Positions 1 through 5,897 of a stretch of DNA of 7,869 bases are shown here, one piece after another. Position 1 is the first letter of the stretch, and every line of letters starts with the position of its first letter. A model generated the notes under the pieces. The model did not search any database. It had not been told where the DNA came from and saw only the letters and a list, made by a program, of their open reading frames with translations. A program made the translations under genes and the position numbers. Source of the stretch: Actinomycetota bacterium (GTDB lineage: Bacteria > Actinomycetota > Thermoleophilia > Solirubrobacterales > Solirubrobacteraceae); the NCBI GenBank assembly GCA_009699565.1, contig WLNX01000083.1, positions 1 to 7,869 on the forward strand. Reading direction: 5' to 3'.

Positions 1-2
1 AC

Positions 3-767
3 GGCACTTGGACGCTGAACGGCCAGAAGGTTTGGACGACCAACGCCCAGTTCGCCTCTTACGGCCTGATCCTTGCCCGCACCAACCCCGACCTGCCGAA
101 GCACAAGGGCATGACGATGTTCATCGTCCCGATGGACGCGAAGGGCGTGACCGTTCGAGGCCTCCGCCAGATCTCCGGCGAAGCCGAGTTCAACGAGGTC
201 TTCTTCGACGACGTCGTGATCGACGGCGACTCGGTTGTTGGCGGAGAGGAGAACGGTTGGGGCGTGGGACTGACGACGCTGATGTTTGAGCGTCTGACGA
301 TCGGCCTTGGCTCATCGTCGTTCGGCTACCGCGCAACGCGCTTCGCCGAGGCGATCATCGCCGACCCGACCGCATCCGTCGACCACGAGGTCCGCCACAA
401 CTTTGGCGAGCTTGCAGCCGAGCTGGAGGCGATCCGCTGGACCGGGTACCGCTCGATCAGCGCCCTTCAGGATGGTCAGATACCGGGACCGGAGTTTGGT
501 CTCGCCAAGGTGACGACGGTCAACTGCGCAGTGCGCGCCGGCGACCTGATCGCCGACATTGTCGGCCCCGAGGCTCTCGATGAGAGCAGCGAGTGGTCCT
601 ACATGATCTCGTTCCTGCCGGGCCTCAAGTCGGCCGGCGGCACGGAAGAGATCCTGCGCAACACGATCGGCGAGCGCGTCCTTGGGCTTCCGCCCGAGCC
701 GCGTCTCGACAAGGGCATCCCGTTCAGCGAACTTCGCTCCAAGGAAAAGGAAGGTGCAGCAGCATGA
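3..767 (+). CDS. Acyl-CoA dehydrogenase, alpha-like catalytic subunit (5' truncated)
   Basis: The last 254 residues of an acyl-CoA dehydrogenase, a flavoenzyme that oxidises acyl-CoA to trans-2-enoyl-CoA. The reading frame is open from base 3, so the start and roughly 130-150 N-terminal residues lie outside the window. Visible family marks are NGQKVWTTNAQFASYG in the middle beta domain, the FERL segment (Glu codon 288-290) and the C-terminal GGTEEILRNTIGERVLGLP. The Glu aligns with the catalytic base of isovaleryl/long-chain-type enzymes (IVD Glu254), while the MCAD Glu376 position is Gly. The usual R-x-x-FG-x-x-I-x-x-x-Q FAD-contact segment is replaced by a sequence around DPTASVDHEV, as in the alpha subunits of mycobacterial ChsE/FadE heterotetramers. 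It overlaps the next dehydrogenase by ATGA, suggesting translational coupling and complex formation. Family is certain; substrate is unknown (steroid side chain, branched or fatty acyl-CoA are all possible). Confidence 0.95.
   Translation, partial: GTWTLNGQKVWTTNAQFASYGLILARTNPDLPKHKGMTMFIVPMDAKGVTVRGLRQISGEAEFNEVFFDDVVIDGDSVVGGEENGWGVGLTTLMFERLTIGLGSSSFGYRATRFAEAIIADPTASVDHEVRHNFGELAAELEAIRWTGYRSISALQDGQIPGPEFGLAKVTTVNCAVRAGDLIADIVGPEALDESSEWSYMISFLPGLKSAGGTEEILRNTIGERVLGLPPEPRLDKGIPFSELRSKEKEGAAA
748..754 (+). promoter_or_regulatory. Ribosome binding site of the second acyl-CoA dehydrogenase
   Basis: AGGAAGG lies inside the end of the upstream gene, 9 nt before the ATG at 764. It supports that ATG, which overlaps the upstream TGA, over the longer in-frame extension starting at 593. 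Confidence 0.6.
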
Positions 768-1909
768 ACCTCGGACTCTCAGACGAGCAGGAGTTCCTCC
801 GCGACGCGGCAGCCGATGCCTTCTCGCGCGTAAAGACAATCGAGGCCGCCCGCGAGGCGATCGAGGACGAGTCGGCAATGCCGGACATGTGGCCGACCGC
901 CGCAGAGGCCGGCTGGCTCGGACTGCTCGTAAGCGAGGAGAACGGCGGAGCCGGACTCGGCGCGTACGACGCAATGCTGATCGCCCAGGAGGCCGGCAAG
1001 GTCCTCGCCGGCGTCCCGCTGCTTGGAGCCCTGCCGGCTTCGATGCTGCTCGACATGGGCGGCAGCGACAAGACTGAAGCGGTTGCCTCCGGTGAGCTGA
1101 AGGCTGCATGGCTCCCGGCCTGCCCTCCGTCATCAATCGAACCGCGTTGGACGGTCGATCCGGTCGAAGGGATGGCCCGCCCGGACGCACCTGCCGCAAC
1201 CGTTGACGGAGATTCGGTCAGCTTCACCGGAACCGTCGGCTGGGCGCCTGACGCAGGCGAAGCCGAGCTGCTCGTCGTCATCGGCGTCGACTCCGACGGC
1301 AACCCCGTCGCTGGCGCAGTTGAAGCCGGCGCCGCTGGCGTGACCGTTAACGCCGATTGGCGCTACGACGCAACGCGCCGCTTGGCCTCGGTCACCCTCG
1401 ACGGTGCAACCGGCGCAAAGCTCGACCTTGACGCGGAGCAGATCGCCCGCGCCTACTACCTGGTGCAGGCTCTAATCGCCGCCGAATCGGTCGGCACGAT
1501 GGAGACGGCGCTTGAGGTTTCGCTCGAGTACGCGAAGGAGCGCTACACGTTCGGCCGCGCAATCGGTTCGTACCAAGCGGTCAAGCACGGCATCGTCGAA
1601 ATGCTGCGCCGACTTGAGAACTCAAAGTCGCTCTGCATCTACGCAGGCTTCGCATTCAGCGACAAGCCTGAAGAGATCGCGTACGCGGCAAGCTGCGCGC
1701 GTTCGGTCGCAGGCGGAGGCCTTGACTTCACGGCGCGCCAGCAGATCGCCGTCCACGGCGGCATCGGAGCAACGTGGGAACACGATGCTCCGCTGACCTT
1801 CCGCCGTGCGCAGCTAAACAGGCGCCTCGTAGGCGGCCACGGGTCGGCAACCGACCGCGTGGCGGACGAGCTGCTCAACGGCCGCGGCCCGGTCGCGACA
1901 GTCGCGTAA
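764..1909 (+). CDS. Acyl-CoA dehydrogenase, beta-like partner subunit
   Basis: A complete 381-aa acyl-CoA dehydrogenase family protein starting MNLGLSDEQEFLRDAAADAF, the usual N-terminal helix of the family. ENGGAGLG near residues 64-71 is the common N-domain motif. The C-terminal domain has the FAD-contact segment RYTFGRAIGSYQAVKH (Arg260 to Gln271) and the HGGIG-x-TWEHD motif (residues 331-341). By hand alignment, the IVD Glu254 position is Val (about residue 234) and the MCAD Glu376 position is Val (about residue 356), so neither known catalytic base is present. The middle beta domain is divergent. This is what I expect of the non-catalytic, FAD-site-completing subunit of an alpha2-beta2 dehydrogenase such as the M. 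tuberculosis ChsE/FadE pairs. The partner would be the gene it overlaps. A stand-alone enzyme with an unusual base is less likely. Confidence 0.93.
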   Translation: MNLGLSDEQEFLRDAAADAFSRVKTIEAAREAIEDESAMPDMWPTAAEAGWLGLLVSEENGGAGLGAYDAMLIAQEAGKVLAGVPLLGALPASMLLDMGGSDKTEAVASGELKAAWLPACPPSSIEPRWTVDPVEGMARPDAPAATVDGDSVSFTGTVGWAPDAGEAELLVVIGVDSDGNPVAGAVEAGAAGVTVNADWRYDATRRLASVTLDGATGAKLDLDAEQIARAYYLVQALIAAESVGTMETALEVSLEYAKERYTFGRAIGSYQAVKHGIVEMLRRLENSKSLCIYAGFAFSDKPEEIAYAASCARSVAGGGLDFTARQQIAVHGGIGATWEHDAPLTFRRAQLNRRLVGGHGSATDRVADELLNGRGPVATVA

Positions 1910-1938
1910 CCGGAAGACCTCAGCGAACTTGGGGCGGG

Positions 1939-1944
1939 TAGGGT
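1939..1944 (+). promoter_or_regulatory. Candidate -10 element for the alkylsulfatase gene (leaderless)
   Basis: TAGGGT ends 6 nt before the ATG at 1951, which would place transcription at or next to the start codon. No Shine-Dalgarno sequence is clear in the 41-nt gap after the dehydrogenase stop, and no good -35 is visible. The gene could therefore be transcribed separately from the dehydrogenase pair. Confidence 0.35.
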
Positions 1945-1950
1945 CGGTCC

Positions 1951-3840
1951 ATGACTGATCCGCTCGGCCCGTCCCAATCAACCAGCGAGCGCCACGCAGC
2001 GGCGCTCGCTTCGCTGCCCGCAGACTCCGGGCAGGATGCCTTGAACGCAGCCCGCGGCCTTGTTGCCGCAGCGCCGGCCGACCTGACGATCAGTGACGGC
2101 AAGGGCCGCGTGATCTGGAGCCTTGCCGAGTATGCGTTCCTGCTCGAAGGCGACGAAGCACCCGAAAGCGTCCACCCCGCCCTCTGGCGGCTGGCGCGGC
2201 TGAACATGAACGCCGGACTGTTTGAGGTCGCCGAAGGCGTCTACCAGGTCCGCGGCTACGACATCTCGAACATGACGCTGATCGAAGGCGACGCAGGCGT
2301 GATCGTCGTCGACCCGCTGGTGTCGCCGGAGTGCGCTGCGGCCGCGCTTGCGCTCTACCGCGAACATCGTGGCGATAGGCCGGTCAGCGCCGTTATCCAC
2401 ACTCACAGCCACATCGACCACTTTGGCGGCATCCGCGGAGTTGTCGGCGACGGGGAAGGGATCCCGATCTGGGCACCAGAGGGCTTCACCAAGGAAGCGG
2501 TCAGCGAGAACGTGATCGCAGGTTCGGTGATGGTCCGCCGCGCGGCCTACATGTACGGGTCCAACCTTGAGCGCGGGCCGCTCGGTCAGGTCGACGTTGG
2601 AATCGGCAAAGGCGTATCGAGCGGCAGCCCGTCGCTGCTGCCGGTAACCGACGAAGTGACGCACACCGGCCAGGAGGAGCGGATCGACGGAGTCCTGTTC
2701 GAATTCCAGATGGTCCCGGAGACCGAGGCGCCCGCCGAGCTGAACTTCCTCCTGCCCGAGCTCGGGGCCCTCTGCGTCGTCGAAACCGCAACCCACGTCC
2801 TCCACAACATCCTCACGATCCGGGGCGCACAGGTTCGCGATGCGCTCTGGTGGTCGCAGTGCCTCGCAGAGACAGTTGAGCTCTACGGCGACCGCGCAGA
2901 GGTGCTCTTCGCCGGTCACCACTGGCCCACTTGGGGGCGCAGCGAGATCGCGCAGTACCTCGCGGAGCAGCGCGACCTCTACCGCTTCCTTCACGACCAG
3001 ACGATCCGGCTCGCCGGAGAGGGGCTGACCGGCCCCGAGATAGCGGAGCGGATCGAACTGCCTGAGAGCCTCGCCGCGCTCTGGCACACGCGCGGCGCCT
3101 ACGGATCGATGCGCCACAACTCGCGCGGCGTCTATCAGCGCTACTTCGGCATCTATGACGGCAACCCGGTCAACCTTGACCCGATCGAACCGGTCGCCGC
3201 CGGCGCCCGCTACGTCAAAGCTCTGGGCGGAAGCGACCGCGTGCTCGAGCTCGCGGCCGCAGCCTTTGAGGAGGGCGACGAGCGCTGGGCGGCAACGCTT
3301 GCAGGACACCTCGTCTACGCCGAGCCTGACAACGCGCAGGCCCGCGAGCTGCAGGCAAAGGCATTCGAGCAGCTCGGATACCAGACCGAGAACGCGACCT
3401 GGCGCAACGCCTACTTGACCGGAGCAAGCGAGCTGCGGGACGGGGTCTCAGCCGACGGCCTCAGGGCTCAGGCGCCCGACATCGTCCGTGCGCTGGACAC
3501 CGGCCAGCTGTTCGATGCGATGGCAACCCGGATCAGCGCGGAGCGCGCCGCCGAGACCGACCTGACCGTTGCCTGGAACTTCACCGACATTGACGAGCAG
3601 TGGACGCTGCGCATCACGAACTCGGCGCTGAGCACCACTCGCGGCAAGCTGAGCGAGGATGCCGGGGCGACGATCACGACCACCCGCGCCACGCTGAACG
3701 CGCTGATTCTTCAGGAGACCGATCCGATGGAGGCCTTCGGCTCCGGGGCGATCAGCGTGGAGGGCGACCCGATGGCGCTGGCCGGATTCCTGGGCCTGCT
3801 CGACGACCCGCCCCACGACTTCCCGATCGTTACCCGCTAG
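1951..3840 (+). CDS. SdsA/BDS1-type alkyl sulfatase (metallo-beta-lactamase fold), no signal peptide
   Basis: A 629-aa class III alkylsulfatase, which hydrolyses sulfate esters of alkyl alcohols to the alcohol and sulfate using two zinc ions. The metallo-beta-lactamase domain (about residues 95-330) carries THSHIDHFGG with ligands His152, His154, Asp156 and His157, then Glu259 (in ETEAPAELNF), Glu278 (before TATHVLHN) and His323 (in AGHHWPTWG). The 19- and 45-residue gaps between the last three equal those I recall for Pseudomonas SdsA1 (Glu280, Glu299, His344). The alkylsulfatase dimerisation domain follows (about 335-480; YGSMRHNSRGVYQRYFGIYDG, then GYQTENATWRNAYLTGA), and a C-terminal SCP2-like domain (about 510-629) probably holds the alkyl chain. 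Unlike secreted SdsA1, the N-terminus has no signal peptide, so it should act in the cytoplasm on imported or internal sulfate esters. It lies 41 nt after the dehydrogenase pair, which could process the acyl-CoA made from a released alcohol. Physiological substrate is not readable from sequence. Confidence 0.93.
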   Translation: MTDPLGPSQSTSERHAAALASLPADSGQDALNAARGLVAAAPADLTISDGKGRVIWSLAEYAFLLEGDEAPESVHPALWRLARLNMNAGLFEVAEGVYQVRGYDISNMTLIEGDAGVIVVDPLVSPECAAAALALYREHRGDRPVSAVIHTHSHIDHFGGIRGVVGDGEGIPIWAPEGFTKEAVSENVIAGSVMVRRAAYMYGSNLERGPLGQVDVGIGKGVSSGSPSLLPVTDEVTHTGQEERIDGVLFEFQMVPETEAPAELNFLLPELGALCVVETATHVLHNILTIRGAQVRDALWWSQCLAETVELYGDRAEVLFAGHHWPTWGRSEIAQYLAEQRDLYRFLHDQTIRLAGEGLTGPEIAERIELPESLAALWHTRGAYGSMRHNSRGVYQRYFGIYDGNPVNLDPIEPVAAGARYVKALGGSDRVLELAAAAFEEGDERWAATLAGHLVYAEPDNAQARELQAKAFEQLGYQTENATWRNAYLTGASELRDGVSADGLRAQAPDIVRALDTGQLFDAMATRISAERAAETDLTVAWNFTDIDEQWTLRITNSALSTTRGKLSEDAGATITTTRATLNALILQETDPMEAFGSGAISVEGDPMALAGFLGLLDDPPHDFPIVTR

Positions 3841-3847
3841 CCGCCGA

Positions 3848-4426
3848 TCAACCGGGGGAAACGCCGCCGGAATTGGACTGCCCGGCCGGATTCGCTCCGC
3901 CGGATGGGGACTCTTTGCCGGCCGAGAAACCGCTGACTCTCCAGGTCCCGGAGACCTTCTCCAGCCTGATCTCGCCGATCCTTGGCAACTGAACGGTCGC
4001 CTTCGTCCCGTCAACGGTGACCTTGCCGAGTTTGAGCTGCGTCAATCCCGGCAGGTCGGCGAGCCTGATCCCCACCAGCGAAGCGCAGGCCTGGGCTGCG
4101 TCTGCGCCGCTGCCGGCGCTGCCGCCTGCTGCGACCGACTGAAGGTTGCAGAGAGTCGTTGCGTCACCCTCCTCCGCGGCCTGCACGTATCCGGTGACTG
4201 CCGACTGAACCTGCACTGACGCCGGCCTTGGATCCGCCGTCTGCGTTGAACCGGCGGTCGTCCCGGAAACAGTGGGCTGAGCGACCGAATCGCTCAGAGG
4301 GGTCGAGACTGCCGCTGAAGCGGTACTCGAGGAGCCGTCACCGCCGCCGCCTGATACCAACGCCGCCGCCGCGATGCCGGCGCCGATGATCACGAGGATC
4401 ACGATCAGTACCGTTGTACGAGTCAC
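3848..4426 (-). CDS. Membrane-anchored extracytoplasmic protein, NTF2-like domain suspected
   Basis: A 192-aa hypothetical protein with a GTG start (codon 4424-4426). One hydrophobic segment (about residues 5-25, preceded by Arg3) should anchor it in the membrane; there is no lipobox Cys, so it is not a typical lipoprotein. A Gly/Ser/Thr-rich linker (about 26-70) leads to a folded region (about 72-170) with a helix ending VTGYVQAAEEGDATTLC, two Cys residues (93 and 114) that may form a disulfide, and a KATVQL...LEKVSGTWRVSGF strand pattern. This resembles small actinobacterial NTF2-like/DUF4878-type exported domains, although I cannot assign a family firmly. The tail is Gly/Ser/Pro-rich. It begins 18 nt after the SRPBCC gene on the same strand and is probably cotranscribed with it. 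No purine-rich ribosome binding site precedes the GTG, but an in-frame stop at 4445-4447 rules out a longer start. It converges on the sulfatase gene with 7 nt between stops. Confidence 0.85.
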   Translation of the reverse strand: MTRTTVLIVILVIIGAGIAAAALVSGGGGDGSSSTASAAVSTPLSDSVAQPTVSGTTAGSTQTADPRPASVQVQSAVTGYVQAAEEGDATTLCNLQSVAAGGSAGSGADAAQACASLVGIRLADLPGLTQLKLGKVTVDGTKATVQLPRIGEIRLEKVSGTWRVSGFSAGKESPSGGANPAGQSNSGGVSPG

Positions 4427-4444
4427 TTCAGGGAGGCTAAAGCG

Positions 4445-4876
4445 TCAGTCGGAGAGCGCCGACTTCAGGCCTGCAATCGCCTTGTCGGCGACGCCCCCGA
4501 AAGCCAACCCGAGCACCGGATCAAAGAGCTTGAACGGGCCCTTCAGCGTGAGCTCGGCGTCATACGTAATCAGCGAACCGGCTCCGTCGGCGCTGACCTT
4601 GATCTCGTCAACGCTGACAACGGTGCTGCTTTCGCCGCGCACGACGAAGCGGTTCGGAGCGTCGAACTCGGTCGTCTCATAGGTCAGAGTGATCGTGCGA
4701 CCGAAAAAGCCTGCATCCAGCTCAACCCGGTTGCCCACGCCAAGCGGCCCGTCGTCGAGCCTGCGCGCGGCCGAGATGCCGGGATCCCACTCGGCCGTGT
4801 TCGAGAAGTCGGCCAGATACGCAAAGGCCTCCTCCGGAGGTTTGCTGCAGCTGAGTGTGCGGTAAGCGTGAGCCAT
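4445..4876 (-). CDS. SRPBCC (START/Bet v1-fold) family protein
   Basis: A 143-aa protein beginning MAHAYRTLSCSKPPEEAFAY. The pattern PPEEAFAYLADFSNTAEWDPG near the N-terminus, the beta-rich centre (ELDAGFFGRTITLTYETTEF, then RFVVRGES) and the C-terminal amphipathic helix (ADKAIAGLKSALSD) are typical of SRPBCC/polyketide-cyclase-like proteins, which form a hydrophobic cavity for a small ligand. Such proteins bind lipids or polyketides or act in stress responses; the sequence does not show which. I chose the ATG at 4874-4876 because the family domain begins there. The in-frame TTG at 4913-4915 would overlap the predicted -10 element and add 13 low-complexity residues. It is the first gene of a likely two-gene operon with the membrane-anchored protein downstream, and is divergent from the small membrane protein at 4972. 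Confidence 0.85.
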   Translation of the reverse strand: MAHAYRTLSCSKPPEEAFAYLADFSNTAEWDPGISAARRLDDGPLGVGNRVELDAGFFGRTITLTYETTEFDAPNRFVVRGESSTVVSVDEIKVSADGAGSLITYDAELTLKGPFKLFDPVLGLAFGGVADKAIAGLKSALSD

Positions 4877-4887
4877 GTGGAAGGGGG

Positions 4888-4916
4888 TGGACGACCGCCG
4901 CCCCCGTGCATACAAT
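4888..4916 (+). promoter_or_regulatory. Sigma70-type promoter of the small membrane protein gene
   Basis: TGGACG (4888-4893) and TACAAT (4911-4916) are separated by exactly 17 nt and match the -35 and -10 consensus at 4/6 and 5/6 positions. Transcription should start near 4923, giving a leader of about 49 nt before the ATG at 4972. This is the best promoter match I found in the window. Confidence 0.55.
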
Positions 4917-4919
4917 CTA
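4914..4919 (-). promoter_or_regulatory. Candidate -10 element of the SRPBCC operon, overlapping the opposite-strand -10
   Basis: On the minus strand TAGATT overlaps the plus-strand TACAAT by three bases (4914-4916). It would start transcription near 4907, about 30 nt before the ATG at 4876. No convincing -35 is seen on this strand. Confidence 0.4.
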
Positions 4920-4963
4920 GCCTCACAAGGAACGCCAACAGGCCAGTTGCCACAACCACAAAC

Positions 4964-4967
4964 GGAG
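4964..4967 (+). promoter_or_regulatory. Ribosome binding site of the small membrane protein
   Basis: GGAG lies 4 nt before the ATG at 4972, a short but usable spacing. It fixes the start of this small gene. Confidence 0.55.
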
Positions 4968-4971
4968 AACC

Positions 4972-5154
4972 ATGCTTATCCCACTCGCCGCGTCGTCCAC
5001 TTCCTACATCCTGCTGGGAATCATCTGGTTCGTTCTGCTGGTGTCGCTCGGCGTCATCACGCTGCGCAAGGGCCACTGGGTGATGTTCATCATCGGCATC
5101 TTCATCCCGCTCTTCTGGATCATCGGCGCCGTAATTCCGCCACGCGAAGCCTGA
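4972..5154 (+). CDS. Small two-helix membrane protein (60 aa)
   Basis: A 60-aa hydrophobic protein starting MLIPLAASSTSYILLGIIWF. Two membrane segments are visible, about residues 12-31 and 37-54, joined by a short basic turn (LRKGHW). The last residues are PPREA. The short positive loop suggests that both ends face outside and the turn faces the cytoplasm. Similar short hypothetical proteins are common in actinobacteria, and I cannot assign a function. The gene has a near-consensus promoter, a ribosome binding site, and a hairpin at its stop codon. These signals make it real despite its size. It is divergent from the SRPBCC gene and convergent with tRNA-Ala(CGC). Confidence 0.82.
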   Translation: MLIPLAASSTSYILLGIIWFVLLVSLGVITLRKGHWVMFIIGIFIPLFWIIGAVIPPREA

Positions 5155-5163
5155 CCCTCAGGC
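5149..5163. terminator. Small hairpin between convergent transcripts (possible bidirectional terminator)
   Basis: GCCTGA-CCC-TCAGGC is a perfect 6-bp stem with a 3-nt loop. It includes the stop codon of the small membrane protein and lies 9 nt beyond the 3' end of the minus-strand tRNA-Ala. Its position suits a bidirectional terminator, but there is no T-run on either strand, so termination may be weak. Confidence 0.4.
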
Positions 5164-5172
5164 GCAGCAGAG

Positions 5173-5245
5173 TGGAGCTAGCCGGACTCGAACCGGCGGC
5201 CTCCTGGGTGCGATCCAGGCGCTCTCCCAACTGAGCTATAGCCCC
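5173..5245 (-). tRNA. tRNA-Ala(CGC)
   Basis: A complete 73-nt cloverleaf on the minus strand, beginning GGGGCTATAGCTCAG. The acceptor stem GGGGCTA pairs with TAGCTCC and contains the G3-U70 wobble pair that identifies alanine tRNAs. The D stem is GCTC/GAGC. The anticodon stem CCTGG/CCAGG encloses the loop ATCGCAC, with anticodon CGC reading Ala GCG codons. The T arm is GCCGG-TTCGAGT-CCGGC. The discriminator is A73 and no CCA is encoded, so the tail must be added after transcription. Confidence 0.97.
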
Positions 5246-5254
5246 GCGAAGGCG

Positions 5255-5260
5255 AGTGTA
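5255..5260 (-). promoter_or_regulatory. Candidate -10 element of tRNA-Ala(CGC)
   Basis: TACACT on the minus strand ends 9 nt before the mature tRNA 5' end, the same distance as TAAACT before the other tRNA-Ala. No clear -35 is seen. Confidence 0.4.
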
Positions 5261-5305
5261 GCCGCGGACAGCGCCTACACGCCCGGCGAGGTCGGTTCTC
5301 TCCGC

Positions 5306-5311
5306 TAGGCT
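5306..5311 (+). promoter_or_regulatory. Candidate -10 element of the acidic protein gene (leaderless)
   Basis: TAGGCT ends 7 nt before the ATG at 5319 and no Shine-Dalgarno sequence is present. The same hexamer lies before the gene at 7695. Confidence 0.35.
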
Positions 5312-5318
5312 TCCGATT

Positions 5319-5891
5319 ATGGGAATGCTTGATGAGGCGATCCGGGAGCATCTCGATCTCAAGAGGCGGCAAGGTGCCGATCCATCAGAGATCGCGCAGC
5401 TTGAAGCCGAGGCTCTTGGCGGCCGCGAGGACGCAAAGCCCGACGCCGACGCGAAAGCCGAGGCCAACGAGGTTGAGGTTGTCGAGCATGTGGAAACGCT
5501 CGAGGTGGAGCCCGAGGGCGCTGTGCTCGTGGAAACGGTCGATGAGGTCGTCGAAGTTGACCAGCCCGAACCGATCGAAACCCAGCCGACCGAGCAGTTC
5601 AGCGCCGAGGAACTTGAGTCGGCGATGCAGGCCAAGCCTGAGCCGGTTGCGGAGACCCCGATCGTCGAGGCCGAAGTGATCGCAGAGGCCGAAGTTGTTG
5701 AAGAGGTACAGATCGAAGCGGTGCCGGCAGACGAGCCCGAGCCGGCAATCGAGCTTGAGCCGCAGCCGCCGATCCCGAGCGCCGAAGAGGCACGCGACGA
5801 GCTGGAGGAGACGCCGGACTTCCTCGAAGAGACGCCCGAGCACGACCGGCTCTGGTTTGAGCGCAAGCCGCCGCGCGACTTTGACTTCTAG
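5319..5891 (+). CDS. Highly acidic hypothetical protein
   Basis: A 190-aa protein with about 59 Asp/Glu residues (31%) and only about a dozen Lys/Arg. It has a compact, probably helical head (residues 1-35, MGMLDEAIREHLDLKRRQGA), a long Glu/Val/Pro-rich low-complexity middle (about 40-150) with no predicted fold, and a distinctive tail containing DFLEETPEHDRLWFERKPP and ending DFDF. From memory, such heads and tails occur in other Solirubrobacterales-like hypothetical proteins, so the ends are probably the conserved functional parts and the middle a charged linker. There is no signal peptide or membrane segment, so it is likely cytoplasmic. The second in-frame ATG (5325) is an alternative start. 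It is divergent from tRNA-Ala(CGC) and convergent with the glycosidase gene, with 6 nt between stops. Function is unknown. Confidence 0.85.
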   Translation: MGMLDEAIREHLDLKRRQGADPSEIAQLEAEALGGREDAKPDADAKAEANEVEVVEHVETLEVEPEGAVLVETVDEVVEVDQPEPIETQPTEQFSAEELESAMQAKPEPVAETPIVEAEVIAEAEVVEEVQIEAVPADEPEPAIELEPQPPIPSAEEARDELEETPDFLEETPEHDRLWFERKPPRDFDF

Positions 5892-5897
5892 CCGCCG

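Noticed and set aside
593..763. Upstream in-frame extension of the second acyl-CoA dehydrogenase
   Set aside because: The extension overlaps the upstream dehydrogenase extensively and does not resemble the family. MNLGLSDEQEF at 764 is the family N-terminus and has an AGGAAGG site.
312..1199. A 295-codon open frame on the minus strand
   Set aside because: It lies opposite the two acyl-CoA dehydrogenases, is Arg/Pro-rich and has no family motif. It is a GC-rich antisense shadow.
1910..1950. Intrinsic terminator between the dehydrogenase pair and the sulfatase
   Set aside because: No stem-loop with a T-run is present in the gap, so cotranscription cannot be excluded on this basis.
1978..3309. 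A 443-codon open frame on the minus strand
   Set aside because: It is antisense to the alkylsulfatase, whose full motif set is convincing, and its translation has no recognisable domain.
4877..4915. TTG start giving a 13-residue longer SRPBCC protein
   Set aside because: The TTG overlaps the candidate -10 element and the added residues are not part of the fold.
5120..5866. A Ser-rich 248-codon open frame on the minus strand
   Set aside because: It is the complement of the acidic protein's Glu codons (GAG/GAA) and runs through tRNA-Ala(CGC), so it is not a gene.
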